Below are positions 15,428-28,619 of a stretch of 64,000 bases of DNA, piece after piece. Both the position numbers and the translations under genes were made by a program. The first letter of the stretch is position 1. Each line of letters starts with the position of its first letter. The stretch lies in the NCBI GenBank assembly GCA_023935145.1, contig CM043699.1, positions 131,820,536-131,884,535 on the forward strand, in the 5' to 3' direction. Below the pieces are notes generated by a model, which was not told where the DNA came from, ran no database searches, and saw nothing but the letters and a program-made list of their open reading frames with translations. Source of the DNA: Bretschneidera sinensis (Eukaryota > Streptophyta > Magnoliopsida > Brassicales > Akaniaceae).

Positions 15428-18400
15428 TTAAGCCGCCAGTACAAGCACCTTTATAGTTCCTTGACTGTTAGCAGTTAGCATGGTAGCGCTATCACTCTTC
15501 CAGCAAACAGCACTGATGAAGTAAGATCCTGCATCTTCATCAGTATCATCCATATCAGGTGAACCAAATCTGTGCCATGTCACAGGTTTGGAGATTTCCT
15601 GAAAGTGGCACCGGAAAATCAGTTAGTTGTAAGGTAACATGCATGAAGATTGGCTATTGTTTTTAAGTATTTTCACCTTATGGTAGACATATACTTCGTT
15701 TGTTTCGCTGCCACATGCGATGTACCCACTATTTACTGTGAGACCCACAAAGTTCTTCTCATTTGTGTGACCTCTAAAAGTACGAACCTGTAAACAACAA
15801 TCAAAAGAGGAGTTTGCTCAGACGCTCATGCTCTTCTAAACACAAGACTCGGATCACACAATACGGCAAATAAAAGCTAAACCCAGATTGAACATCAAGT
15901 TAGTAAATGGAAAGAACCTAAAAGTTAAAATTTAGCCCGAACACAGTTAGCACCGCCTCAGTCACAACGTTTTTCTGTCTTTTTTCTACCTACTCAAGTC
16001 CAAACCATCGGGAAGAGGTTCTAACCAGGGAGCATGCAGATGCCAAAATCACATAGTTTCTCCCCCAAATAACTTCTCTAGTAGGGGAACACATCAAAAT
16101 GTTTACCTAAACCTGTAGGTGCAGACCCCATGTTAGCGTCAAGATGTTGATCTCTCAACCCATACCTAGGAATGAATGGCAAATTATGCAGCCACTTAAG
16201 TGCCAGACTTTCTATTTTAGGATGAAACAATTTCTCATGCTAATTTGTAGCATCTAGACAAAACCAATAAGAGAACAGATGGTGTAAAGAGGAGAGGACA
16301 TTGCAACCACCCCTTACACCTCTCTCTCTCTCTCTCTCTCCACATGTATATCATAGAAAACTCTTTTAATGGCATTAGTGGCGTTGTACTCATCTTTGCA
16401 TCATATAAAGTCAACATGTTATTCCAGGTCAACAATAAAAGAAAATAACATGAAAAAATCAATAACAATTCTATGAAGGGATGGCAAGAATGCCTACAGC
16501 AAGGAACAATCCTTTGTTCGTAAGCCATGTCAGAAAACCCTATTATTTCCTTGATATTCATGTTTTCAGTAGCATCATGTTAAGATAAATTTATCCAATA
16601 AGCTTTAGCACAGAAAGGGCATGTCAAGTTGGGAAACTTCTATATCCAGTTTAATACTAATTAATTACTTTTATTTTTCAACAATCCTTGTAAACATCCA
16701 TCACAAATTCGACAAATTCTTCAATCAACTTGATTATGTTCCTACTCAGAAAAATTTCTAATAATGTAAATCTAGGAGGTAATATATATATATATATATA
16801 TATATAAAATAAGTAATTAAACTTTTTTAGGTAAAAACTATAGCATGATTTATTGAAGTTTGAAAGAGCACAACCAAAAAATATATTTTTCACTTACTGG
16901 TAGATTCTCCTTCACATCCCATAACCGCAGTGTGCTGTCTGTAGATGCAGAAGCAAGCTCATTGTTAGACAAGAATTTCACATAGGAAACAGTTTTCCTG
17001 TGCCCACTGAATACATGGAGCGGTTGGCTGATGTTTCTTAAATCATAATAGTGAATGTGATGGTCTGCTGAACCAACCTGCAAAAGACGGAGGGTTTTAC
17101 TTCAGTGCCCCTCTTCTCCCCCAAAATGGAAACAAATTCCAGGAGATGTGTCTATGCCATCAGATAAGGCTGCAATTATTGTGATTTTGAAATGTGACAC
17201 CATGGAAAGACTTTCATAACATGAAATTGACTATCCTAACCTGTTTCTTTGGATATGACATCATGAAAGTGAAAGGAAGCTTTGTATCTATTGAGATATT
17301 AAAATACTCTTTTTCTTTTCTGTAAGTAAGAAAGCATACTTACCATCAAATTACAACTACATTATGCAGCTATACCATTAACGGTTCCCATTTCGATATC
17401 ATATCCATTGGTTTCAAAGAACTCGTATATGCATAGATACACAGAAAGCACATTGGTTCTGAGTATCAGACTGAAAGCAGATTTTTTTACGTACAGCAAA
17501 TGTTGTACTGCATGCTCTTAAAAAACCTTTGACATGAGTAAGCATTACATGAAATGCATAGTGCATCAGTGTGACTAGAAATCAATACCCCAATATAGTT
17601 GCTAGATCCAGGATTATACTTGACACAACATATATTCGCTTTCATGTCAATGTTGAGAACACTAGCTTCCTGCTTTGTGCACCAAACTTTGACCTGATTA
17701 TTACACAAAGAACAGATGCAACATACGATTGATCAGACCTTGGCTATCACAAAAGTTGAAAAGAAACATGAAATATGTGTTTGAAATTCGGCATAGAACC
17801 CCAGGACAGAAGAGAATGAATACCAAGCGATGGTAAATGGATGGGTATGGGCCATGCATATTTCAATCGGGTTTCTAATAATCCAATAAGCCATTTATGA
17901 GCCTCTCTCTCTCTCTCACACACACACATCTATTATAGCACAAATCAAGAAAAACCTTTTAGCATTCGAAAGTCAAAATCCAACACAAGTTTCCATGAGT
18001 ACATATCATATATATGCATCTTATTATGGTAACACAGAGCGGCATGGTCATAAGTGATCCGTTGAGTTTCACTTGTGATGCTTAGTTGGCAAGCTCTTCC
18101 TTAACCAACTGAGACTTCCATAAATGAGGAAGACCTCATATATTTCGTGGATTTACTATGTTGTAGATAGTTTTTATAAATGGGTTGCACCTATTTGGTG
18201 CTTTATATACAACTTTTTTCTTGATAAGAAGACTTTTAGCCTAGACTTACCTAAGCATTTTACTCAATGGTGATCATATATGAACACACATGGTGCTTCG
18301 TATATACAACTTTAATTTATCACCAAAAAAAGAGACTTTTAGCCAAGGCTTGCCTAAGCCTTTTACCAAATGGTGATCATATGCACACACGAGCTATTTA

Positions 18401-21400
18401 AATAACGCATGCACCATTGATAAGTAGAGTAACTTCTACAACCTTACAAAATTCAAAAGCACACCCATCACAACTTTAGGTCTAGTATATGCCATAATGC
18501 ATTACACAGTGCAGTATATTGCAGCATTACAACATGCAGCATACACATTACACAAAAGTTTCACAGGCAAATAGTGCAATCATCAGTTTGTATTTTTCCA
18601 ATGCTACGACGTGGTAATAAGAATATCCATAAGCAGACAAGGAAGCCTTGGTTCAAGATCAAATTTTAGGTACCTTACAATCATCACTACCAGATACAAG
18701 CATCGAGGGATCTGTGCGTGAGAAATCAACGCTCCAAGCACGCTTTTCATGCTCTTCATATTCCATCAGACTCTGCCAAAGGAGTTAATAAATAAATGTC
18801 ACAAGCACATTTATACTTTACTTCATAAAAAAATGTCACAAGCACATAATGACGACGATACAAACATAAAGATGAGAAAATAATCCTAGTAACATAACAA
18901 GATTAAATATTGTCTTTGTACATGGGTTGGCACTCCCTTGGTGCCTTTTATATACATCTTTACTTACCAAAACAGAGATTAGACATTAACCATGCTAATC
19001 CAATTTTTACCTGCCGAGTTGCCACATCCCAGACAGTTACTATTCCTTCATAATCACTACTGGCTATATGATTCTTAGTATGCTTGTTCCAACTCAAGCA
19101 ACTAAGTTTCGAACGTGTTGACATCTCCACAACAGGACAGTGCATATCCTTTTGCTCATTCACAACCTAGAAAGTAGTGCATAGGCAACAATCAAAAACC
19201 TGCTAACAAATGAAAACAATAGTAATGTACAATGGTGTGAGCAACATAGAGAATAAGCAGGACTCCCTGTCATTATGTGAGGTGACCAACTAAAACAAAT
19301 AAAGAGAAGTCTCCTTTAGGGGGTTTCACCAGTCATTAGAAGTGGAAACAACAGCAACTCAAGCAAGCAGGCCCCACCAGAACACATAATTGAAGACAGA
19401 GAATGGGAATTCAAAGTCATTTCTAAGGAGTACTGACCACATTATTGCATGGGAACATTCCCTAAATTGATATCTTGTATACATATAGGTAGGAAAGTAC
19501 GTCAGCTAGTTAACAGAAATCAGAAATTTCAAGATGCATATGGAAAAAAAATCAGAGAATTCGAGGAATTAAATTCCAATAATGTCATTCTCTCTGTACT
19601 TCTCCAGTTCTTACGTACAAACTCCATAGTTTCTTTTCACTGATGGAATACTATTATCATATTAGCACATATTATAAGAGAGTTGCTACAGTATGCTGCA
19701 ATTGTCTTTAAACATATCATAACTTACCGAAGAGAAGTCAAAAATCTTAATGCACCGCGAGACACCAGCAGTAGCAAACAACTCATCATCACGATCAAAT
19801 TCTATGCTGCAATAAAACATGGCCAATTTTACAAGTGACGCAAACTTTACTATAGAAGACCAAATAATGCAGAGAGAGGGAGAGAGCATGAACAACACAA
19901 GATATGAGCCGATTGATTTGACAGAAAAGAAAAAAGATATTTAAGCTTCTGCGAGGTCTAAGGGAAATTACGACTGCAATTACAGCACACTCAATGCATG
20001 GTGCAAATACCAAGGTAACATCAATGCTTCTATCAGTTTAGCCAGCATGTTTAGCTCCACCAACAAATTTTTTCATTATAGACATGAATAAGTTTGCAAG
20101 TGATTGGGCCATGCAAGTGACATAAGCATGGGACACATGGTATGTGCAGGTGAAAAGGCACACGGGCAGATAAGGCCAACCGTGCTCAGAGGGATACCTG
20201 CAAGGAGCAGGGTTTCAGACCTCTAGTGATCAAGGCGAGTTGGAGGGCTACAGTCAAACTCTCCAACGATCTTTCATTCCATCCTCCAACCCAAAACCTC
20301 CGAAACATCCCAAGGAAGACTGAAGGGGGTCTGACTCGCACCTAGCATTTTCCAAGAGCTTTTACACCGGCTATCTGCCTATGACGAGGTGCAACTCAGA
20401 TCCCCTGGCAGTTAGCCAGTTTCAAAGGCTTGCGGTGTGGCGACACACATCAGCCAGCTATTAGTAGCATGCAAGTCACATGTTATTCATGTGTCATGCG
20501 AGCATTGACCACGTGCCATCAACATGTCTGCCATGTCACAGTCAACAAGCCACCTGATACATTCTGACATGTGGAGCTTATGCAAAAGGGTCCTCCAGTT
20601 TTTTGGCTCAATGGAGGATCATATCTTCATTAATAATACCTTCATTCAGAAGTTGAAACTAACTATTTTGCATGCCCTCACAACATTTTCAGTGATTCTT
20701 TTCTCCCATTTTCCCCCTCCACCATATCTTCCATTAACTTGCAGACTCTTGCACCCATATTCAAAACTTGGACACCTGTTTTGCCTTCGTGTCCTCATAA
20801 GTCAAGCACACAACTCACTTGTACAAAAAATAAGTCATAACACACTTCTTTTTCCCCTAACAACACAGCAGTGTATCCCATCCAACAAGTATATAATTAT
20901 CCAACCAAACAACTGTACTAAACCAGTGATAAAATCAAGTTTGTGCAGAGATTTCTTGCAGAGAATTTAGTTGTGACAAGCTTATGTTTCTCAATATGTA
21001 TGTCACAAAAAGTTACTTTTTTCTTCCTCAATATATATTACACGGTTTTTCTTTTTTTATAAGTGGAGATGGGGATGCGGAGAATGATTTCTATTATGCT
21101 TCAACTGGCTTTATGGGTTGTCCAGCAAAAGGAGTCCTACATTTCGAAGCATTTTCCTAGAGAATAACCAACCAAATTCATCATGCCATACTTCGCCAAA
21201 TCTTAAGGGCCTACCAAGATACCAAAAAAAATCAGCTTACCTTGATACTATATTGGCTGAATGAAATAGATCCTCGTGCCTAAGTTCAGCAATAACCCTC
21301 AGTCGACTATTGTAAAGAATAGAGTGCAGGTTAGCTCCAAGTAAATGAAATATAATATACTAGAACATCTAAAAAGTGTCTCCGCTATGGAAATATAACT

Positions 21401-24400
21401 CTAAGCAGTAGTTCCACTATGGATATAAAAATTGCAAAGATACCTGTAACGAGTGAAGGTTGTCAGCACAGACTGAAAATCTGAAAGACCTATGTTATAA
21501 CCCTCCCTGTGTACAACATTTTTATCACTTTCTTGCTTGATATGTGGTTGGTTTGCTAACTGACGTCGCTTTTGCAGATAACACTCTTGTAGGTCCTTAA
21601 ACTGCAAGGCAACATGTATCAACCTTATCAGCGACTTAAGTCCATATTTTATGGGAAGTTACCAATAGCATATTCCAGGAATAATTCCTGGATGAAAATC
21701 TTCTGAAGATTTACAGAAAGAAAAGATTTATATAGCCAACCTCAAGTGTTCACAATACGATTTTTTTTATAAGTAAAAGACAACAGTATTTTATTGAGTT
21801 GAAGAAGATTAAAAATTCAAGTTCTGTGCAAAAACTAATGCAAACATAGCCATTAGGCTTTTATTGTCCTCCTCCTGATAACATCACATCTCAAATTGCT
21901 TATAATAACGTCAAGCATAACTATGTATGATAAAACCAATCAGTAGCCAATAATTCTGCAAATAAAACCTGGTACAATTACTAGCCCTGTATGCACCTTC
22001 CCTTCTAAAATATGAATATATGAATACATCTATATTGGTAATCCACACACAACCTTTGCCTACATGGTGAACTTACATGAAAAGCATCTCATGGCATGTA
22101 GCAAGAACAGTTCCTTGACATGACTACCACAACTTCCCATAACAGCAAAAGATTCATGAAACCAACCCCAACTAGTTAGGAAAGAAAGCAAGATTATGAA
22201 TTGAATTTATGTCCAAAACTAATGCACAGAAAATCAATCAGTACGCTTTCAACTGTTTGTTTTACTCCCCACCCACAATAATGTCATTTAAGTTCTAAAA
22301 TTACTTCAAACAATTCTCAGGCACAACCATATGTAATACCTATCAAAGGCCAGTAATCCAAGAATTAAACCTTGTAAAATAACACACCTGAGCATGTACC
22401 CGCTTTTTTTTTGCCACTGACAGAGTTGATTGATTTAAACATTGGGAGTCCGACCCACTTAAAGTATCCTTTTTTTGGAGTCCATAGGAGCTTGCTTGCG
22501 CTTTTCCATCCACTTTTTTACTTTGATTCCCGGCAGACATCCCTCCTCTCACACTAAGAGAACTGGAGATAAGACCACTATTGTTCTTATCTATTGATGA
22601 AGGCCACGGCTTTCTTGTACTTGGATCATCTCCAAGCATCCGCAATTTCACAGAGTACCTGTCCCTTGCAAGATACAACTCTATTCTATGTCTCTCTACA
22701 GCATTTACGTCCTCTTTGATATACTGGAGATCAGTTTCTACCTACGAAAGATTTGGGAAAAAAAAGAAGAAAAAAATCATCAATATATCTAGCTGCTTCA
22801 ATGAATATTCCATGTAACCAAAAGACTAAAATTACAGAAACACATTGCAGACCCAACGTAAACAATTCAAAGACCTCACCAATGTTTAACAGACAGTCGA
22901 TGACAACATACCAAATGAGTTGACAGATGCCCTTACACGCTATTAAGCAATAAGTCACACACGTAACAGTATATATTTGAGATAAGGCCATACTAAAATT
23001 AATGAGTCCAACCAAACAAAGAATTAGGGGGAGTGAGCAAGAAAAGAAGTGAATAAAGAATAAAGAAAATGACTAAGCCATGAATAAATGTGTTAACTAA
23101 TGACCACCAACCTCCCTCAGTTCATCAACTTTTTGCTTCCGCAAGCAATGCAGGAAGTCCAGCAGTATTTGCATGTTTCTTTCAGCTTCTTCTTGTTCCA
23201 TTTTCCTCTTCTTTTCTGCAAGGAGTGACAAGAGGTTGTCTATCTCCTTAACTGACATGTCACAACCCTGTCTAAGGATCAAGAGAGTGTCACCCTTAAA
23301 GGAAAGAAATAATCTAAACAAAATGAAGCAAATTAATCCAATCCTCATTGCATCTGAAAATGCGTAGGAAAATATGTTGCAGACCAGAGGTACACAACTG
23401 ACAAGACGAATATCTATTAAAATTAAGCAACTTGAATACCCTTTTTTCTCTAGCATATAACTGAAATACCTTACTAAGTTAACTAATTTAAAGAACCAAA
23501 AATGAACAAAGAATTATTTAATGCACATATTACATCCAAGCTTTCTGTAAATGTGCTACACTCCATAAAAGATACGAACAAAAACCCCATCCGAGATATA
23601 TTAAAGGAAAGGCAGGCACATCTGCATCTCAGTATCTACATATTCACATAGTAAGCAAAGCTTCTTTAAATAGCTTATGCTCCAAGAGATTGTTTAACCA
23701 TTTCAATTCTGGCAAGTTTAAGTAAACTGTCAATCAAGAATGAAAAACATAACTACAATTTTGTACTCATCAGTGACGGAGAGTCCTTCGCTTTTTTTTC
23801 CTCATCTACTGTGTCCAAACAATAAGAAAATATGAACTAAAAGCTCAGCAGATCAAATTAACCCAGAAAGCAAAGGTAAAATACTGAATTACATTATATT
23901 AAGAGACTACAGATTGAAACTATTCAACGACGTAGAACAAACGTCTCTATCAGACAATTCAAACGAGCCATAGTGAATTTCACATTAAAATGCATGACCA
24001 GAAAAGACCAGTCTGCTGATAACTGACCTGTTGTAATGCCTGACCAAATTGCTCCACGGGGGATGCAGTTTTTGATACTCGGCAAGCGGAAGTCTTCTTC
24101 AATAGCTACAAATGTGGTACAGAGAAATTGTATAACAATAAGCTGCATTGTGAAGTAGATCATTTCAAGATACAAATTATATTCAAATCATATAGTCAAA
24201 CGTTACAGACAAATCAATGTAACCATGGAGGTGCAAAGTCAATCCAACTAAAAAATAATCATACTGCATGCACAACCTAATATAAGGTCACATTGGAACC
24301 TTACAAAATTGCAAGATAACTTAAATGTTTTATAACTTGCCTGAGGAATTCAAAGATTTGAATTTGTTATTTTCAAACATGAAAGTAAAAAAGGGAACCA

Positions 24401-25636
24401 GAAAGAGGCCATTAAAAATGACTCCATGTACCCTCTGCTTGAAACACTTTCAGACCCAATCTTTGCAAATTCATTTCATGGAAGAGAGAAGGAACACCGA
24501 ATATCATAGAATGGCATAACAACAATATTCAACTTTTATTCACACCATCAAAGCTAAATTTTTGCACACGTGAGTAGAAATCTTTTAATTTTTAGTCAGA
24601 AATGTTCAACTCTTGAAACATCCATTCCATAACTAAAGCTAGCTCAGTAAGTTTGATGTCACCGCATGCAAACTAAGTTGAGTGAAAACACAACAATAAT
24701 CTTTCACATACCATTATTTGTTCAACGGTCTATTACTCAACTTTTAAAGTTACAGAGCTTACTTAATGACACATAACAGACCATGCTCCATAGACAATCA
24801 AAACGGTTTTCGACATTTCTCAGGCTCAAAATCCATTTGGTTGTTGCCAAGAAGCCATTAACGAAGGCAATTACAACTCTGAATCTTAGACTCAACCACA
24901 CCCTAATAATACAAAACTATTTATCTCAGTAAACCCAAGTTTCTCATCCTCTATGATATTAAAGCAACAGAAAACATTAATATTACTTTCAGGAAATTAA
25001 TACACATAATGTTTTTAGACGAGTATGCCCATATTAACATCAAAACAATATTAATCCATACAATCAAGGAAATAATAAAACAAATCATTAAGTAACACTC
25101 GTATCTAAATTTTCCTGAAATGGCAGATGTTTTACCTCGAATTTGTCAGCTATCCCAATGAAACTCAATTCGAATCCAAAACTAAGCTAAACCAAACTAT
25201 TCAAAATCTATTAAACCGAAGAATGCTCCTAAATTAAACTCAAACAAGGACAACAAAATAAGGATTGAGAGAGCTTCAAACGAAACTAAACAAAACAAAC
25301 CTTGTCGAGCAGAAAATTAGGGTACAACTGTTTATTGGTGAGATGTTGTCCACAACAGGGGCAATCACTCTTGTTGCGGAGGTGAGTGATGATGCACATG
25401 TAGCAGAAGCTGTGACCACATGCTGTGAGGAAGGCATCCTTTATGATCTGCATGCAAATCGGGCACAGCAAGTCCTTGTCCAGCTCACCAACTCCAACGT
25501 CCGACATTGCAGAGGCTCCGGCGGAAGTGTAGCCGCGACCATCCTCCAAGTCGCCGGGTTCAGACGGAGCGACGGAATAAGAGGGTTTCGGGTCCGGCTT
25601 CACTGCTGGGACCAAAGGCTCCGTCGAAACTTCCAT
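15428..25636 (-). CDS. COP1: E3 ubiquitin ligase COP1 (13 exons, 682 aa)
   Basis: Exons in transcript order: 25301-25636, 24028-24105, 23112-23267, 22388-22741, 21444-21601, 21241-21306, 19728-19806, 19011-19166, 18674-18772, 17589-17693, 16898-17077, 15677-15787, 15428-15598. All joins are GT-AG and keep frame. Domains: C3HC4 RING at residues 58-95 (C58, C61, C73, H75, C78, C81, C92, C95); coiled coil about 140-215 ([18 protein letters not shown]); bipartite nuclear signal about 301-321 (KKKRVH ... KRR); seven WD40 repeats about 375-682 with [12 protein letters not shown] and [10 protein letters not shown]; end KVLVLAA. Known: COP1 with SPA proteins and CUL4-DDB1 ubiquitinates HY5, CO and other light-signal factors in the nucleus. 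The start matches the family N-terminus, and the Arabidopsis protein is 675 aa. No lesion seen; introns are large. Confidence 0.97.
16321..16340. repeat. CT microsatellite in COP1 intron 11
   Basis: A run of CT dinucleotides. A TA run follows at about 16782-16806 in the same intron, close upstream of the exon 11 donor when read along the gene. Confidence 0.9.
18190..18395. repeat. Diverged tandem repeat in COP1 intron 9
   Basis: Two units of about 100 bp share TATATACAACTTT, AGACTTTTAGCC and AATGGTGATCATAT (18199-18290 and 18291-18393). A third partial relative (TGGTGCCTTTTATATACATC) is in intron 8 near 18936-18960. This suggests a small repeat that seeded two neighbouring introns. Confidence 0.6.
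20080..20560. mobile_element. Possible transposon relic in COP1 intron 6
   Basis: Intron 6 (19807-21240) is the largest. Its central part is richer in G and C than the rest and has LTR-like text (GACACATGGT, CCATGTCACAGTC, GACATGTGGAGC). I could not find matched ends or a target duplication, so the type is uncertain. Confidence 0.35.
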
Positions 25637-25819
25637 ATCTCTTTATTTTTTGGGTCTTTCTTTTCTTTACTTTTTTTGAATCTCTTTCTGTCTCTCTGGT
25701 TAACAAACGCGTGCTTTCTTTCCTCTGAGGGCTCACACTTGGAGTTCTGTTATGCGCTTTGAATAGATGAGAAAGAGGAAGAGTGGGTCCCATAGCTGTT
25801 TGTGAGGGTGAAAACGTCC

Positions 25820-25825
25820 CACGTG
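25820..25825. promoter_or_regulatory. G-box (CACGTG) upstream of COP1
   Basis: CACGTG within TCCCACGTGATC sits about 185 bp upstream of the COP1 start codon. In Arabidopsis the COP1 promoter has an ACGT-type element bound by HY5, next to an FHY3 site, for UV-B induction. The match here is to the core only. The related string AACGCGTGC at about 25706-25714 is one base short of the FHY3 consensus core. Confidence 0.5.
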
Positions 25826-26329
25826 ATCACTTGTTTGAGTGCGAAGGCGTTGCTGGCTTACTCCGGAAAGATAATCGGATTAGTGAGTTTTTCTGAGTTT
25901 TAACCTACGGTGTCGTTTGGGAGCCATGAAGATGGGATTAATTAATTTAATTCGGAGGGGGAAGTGGTAAAATTTCAACATTTTCAATCGTTTAAAGTAT
26001 GATTACAATTATTGTTCGTATGAAATATATTTTCAAATAGTAACCGTTGAATCATTATAGGTATGATAATATTATGAAGCAATGCTATTCATACTCCTTA
26101 AAACACTATTTTTATACCTTTTAAAATTTTAAATGGTAATTACTGATTAAATTTTTAAGTAATTACTATTTAAATTTATAGAATGATTTTGAAGGTGTTT
26201 TAATGGGTGTCTAACAATCTTTTTTCTAATGTTATGAGATGTTCGAAAAAAAAAATTATTGAAACAAAGAGCTTGGAATTAATTATTAATGATTAGTGAA
26301 TGTTATTATAACAGAGATTGCAATCAAAC
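25826..26329. other. COP1 upstream spacer
   Basis: AT-rich upstream region and spacer. No gene or clear repeat is seen before the target-site duplication of the solo LTR at 26330. Confidence 0.5.
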
Positions 26330-26815
26330 GTCACTGATGTGACCAAAGTTACTTGGTCCAAAGAGAATTGGACGCGCGGACTACTATCTTATGGACGGTA
26401 ACCTACCTCGATTGCAATGATGGACGCATCATCCCATACCCTAAAGACTCTAACCTTGATGTAAGAACTTATAAGCAAAAATTACTTCCTTCAGACAGAG
26501 GTCATCTCACAACAGGCATAAGTCCTTTCACGTCAGGTAGAGGTCATTCTTTGCATAGTTCAAAACTCAATGGTTACATCCCAGTTGTATCCCACTTCAG
26601 AGTCCTCAAGACCAAGGCCGCTACGCCTTTTTAAAAAATCTTTAGCATAAAAGAAATGAGGTAACAAAGAGAGGAGAGAACACATACACGGAATAGGAAG
26701 AGATACACTGAGAAACCCATATAGCATGAAGTAAACACAAGAGGGAAAAAAAGAATCACATGATTCTCTATTCCTCTCCTACACTCCTTTAGCTCTGTAT
26801 CATTTTCAATCCTTT

Positions 26816-27214
26816 TGTTACGGGTCTGGGATTGGGATCGTGTTTGAAGGCGGTGAGCCGATAAGGAAGCAGGATTAAGCTTCCTTTGGTTACCTATGGT
26901 GATAGTTTCTAAGTTTATTCGAGGTACTTTGGGCCTCCCAAAACAAACATGAGTTTTCTAAATAATTTCTTACTTTATTCATTGGACTTGCTTAGCTTTT
27001 ATAGTCTTACAACTTACGTAGAGATAGAGATGAATCCTTCTTAAAAGATATGATCAATAACAATAAGATAGAAATAAATCTTAAGATAAAGACTAGGTTG
27101 AAATCAATCTGCAACAAACTACCTACGAGGATAAGAATTCCTCTTATTGATATCAAGCTAAATTAATGGGATAATACCCAACTTAATTCCTCCCGCTGGT
27201 GCGGGACTTTATCA
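26816..27214 (-). repeat. 3' LTR of the Gypsy element
   Basis: 399 bp, starting TGTTACGG and ending TTATCA as read on the plus strand. It pairs with the copy at 29826-30230. The right copy has an extra GAGATT-like indel near its left end. Confidence 0.9.
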
Positions 27215-27440
27215 CTCCATCCCCCTTAGAAGTGTCATTGTCCTCAATGACAAAATGAGGAAGACTGACCGAGAACATTGGAAAGGCTTCCCATGTAGCA
27301 TCAGCCGAAGAATGGCCTTGCTAATGGATTAGTATCTCATTTTGCCCATGCATAACTCTACGATCCAGCACGGCTTGAGGCAGAATCTGATCTTCGGCTA
27401 TCGGTTCGATAGGTAGTTCCACCGTAGTAGGTGTAGATAA
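27215..27440 (-). pseudogene. Gypsy pol C-terminal (chromodomain-like) relic and purine tract
   Basis: On the minus strand the frame reads AVLDRRVMHGQNEILIH, then a TAG where a Trp is expected, then QGHSSADATWEAFP. This is the C-terminal tail typical of chromovirus integrases. It ends next to the purine tract AAGGGGGATGGAG, which abuts the 3' LTR. The TAG is an inactivating change. Confidence 0.75.
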
Positions 27441-27565
27441 GCCATACCATTTTTTAGTAAAGCAGCATGGTTTTCTAACAGTGCTTGAGGAGGATCATTT
27501 TTAATTTGTTCAACCTGTTGAGATACACCTAAATGGATAGAATAAATCTGCAGCAGGACCCTCTT

Positions 27566-28282
27566 TTAACATTTGCTTACCTCCCTGTTGATCTTGTTTT
27601 CTCCCACAATGCGATTTATAGGTGCAGCTTCACCCTGTAACTCCACTTGTCTTCCTTTAAGAGCAAACTTCATGATTAGCTTGCTGAAATACCAGAGAAT
27701 GGGTCCGAGCAAGCATAGCCATTGCGCACCCAACACTGCTTCATAACCTCCCAAAGGTAAAAGATAAAAATCTACCTTCATAGCAGCTCCCTGAAGCATA
27801 ATTCGGACACCCTTGCACATTCCCTTGCTGGATAATTTTTCTCCATTAGCTACAACCACATCAAACTTGGTTACCTTAGTAGGTAAGAGACCTAATTCTT
27901 CTGCCATATCTTCATTCAAAAATTTATAGGTGCTGCCTGAGTCCACCAGCACAACCACCTTTTTGCCTGGAATAATTTCTTTTATGCGCATTGTTTGAAG
28001 GTTCAGCTTTCCCCCCATTGCATAGAGAGAAATTTCTAGAATTTCTTCCTCCATTGCAGCCAAGTGTTCCTCATCCAGAGGTTCCTCCTTCTCCTCATAG
28101 CATTTGTCGATAAGAAAAAGTCTCTTACATTTGTGCCCCGGAGCGAACTTCTCGTCACAATTGAAGTAGAGTCCATATGTATACCTTTCCCTCATCTCCA
28201 CAGGATTGAGGCGTTTGATGATGGGGTTCCGAGCGCTGGACAGAAATGGTGATGAAAGTGGCAGAAAGCTTGTGGAATCCAA
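27566..28282 (-). pseudogene. Gypsy retropepsin (protease) fragment
   Basis: Open frame with the aspartic protease motif VVLVDSGSTYKFL, then MAEELGLL, and the flap-side block EAVLGAQWL. The upstream part contains a cysteine/histidine stretch CDEKFAPGHKCK. The frame stops soon after NRIVGENK, and the reverse transcriptase that should follow is absent. It belongs to the element at 26816-30230 and cannot function alone. Confidence 0.85.
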
Positions 28283-28619
28283 GGCTCTTCAGGTATCTGC
28301 GATTATAAGTCACCACTAAGAAGTATATTATGCTTCAAACAACCTCGCAAGACCCACTGCTGCCGTGAGCGACAATGGTCTGGACGCTTGCACGCTGGTA
28401 CGAATACTCTCAATTAGTCCGCTTACAAAACCTCCAATCTATTGTGCTTTTGATAGTTTACCAGCCCTGTTCAACAACCTTTCATATTATGTTTGATAGT
28501 CCCTAACCGATGCATGTTGTTTCAATTTGGTAATATCGCCAAAAAAATCATCATAAAGGGTTGGACTATAACAAATGTGTAATCCTTCCTTCAAGGAATC
28601 CCACGTTAGGTTACCATTG

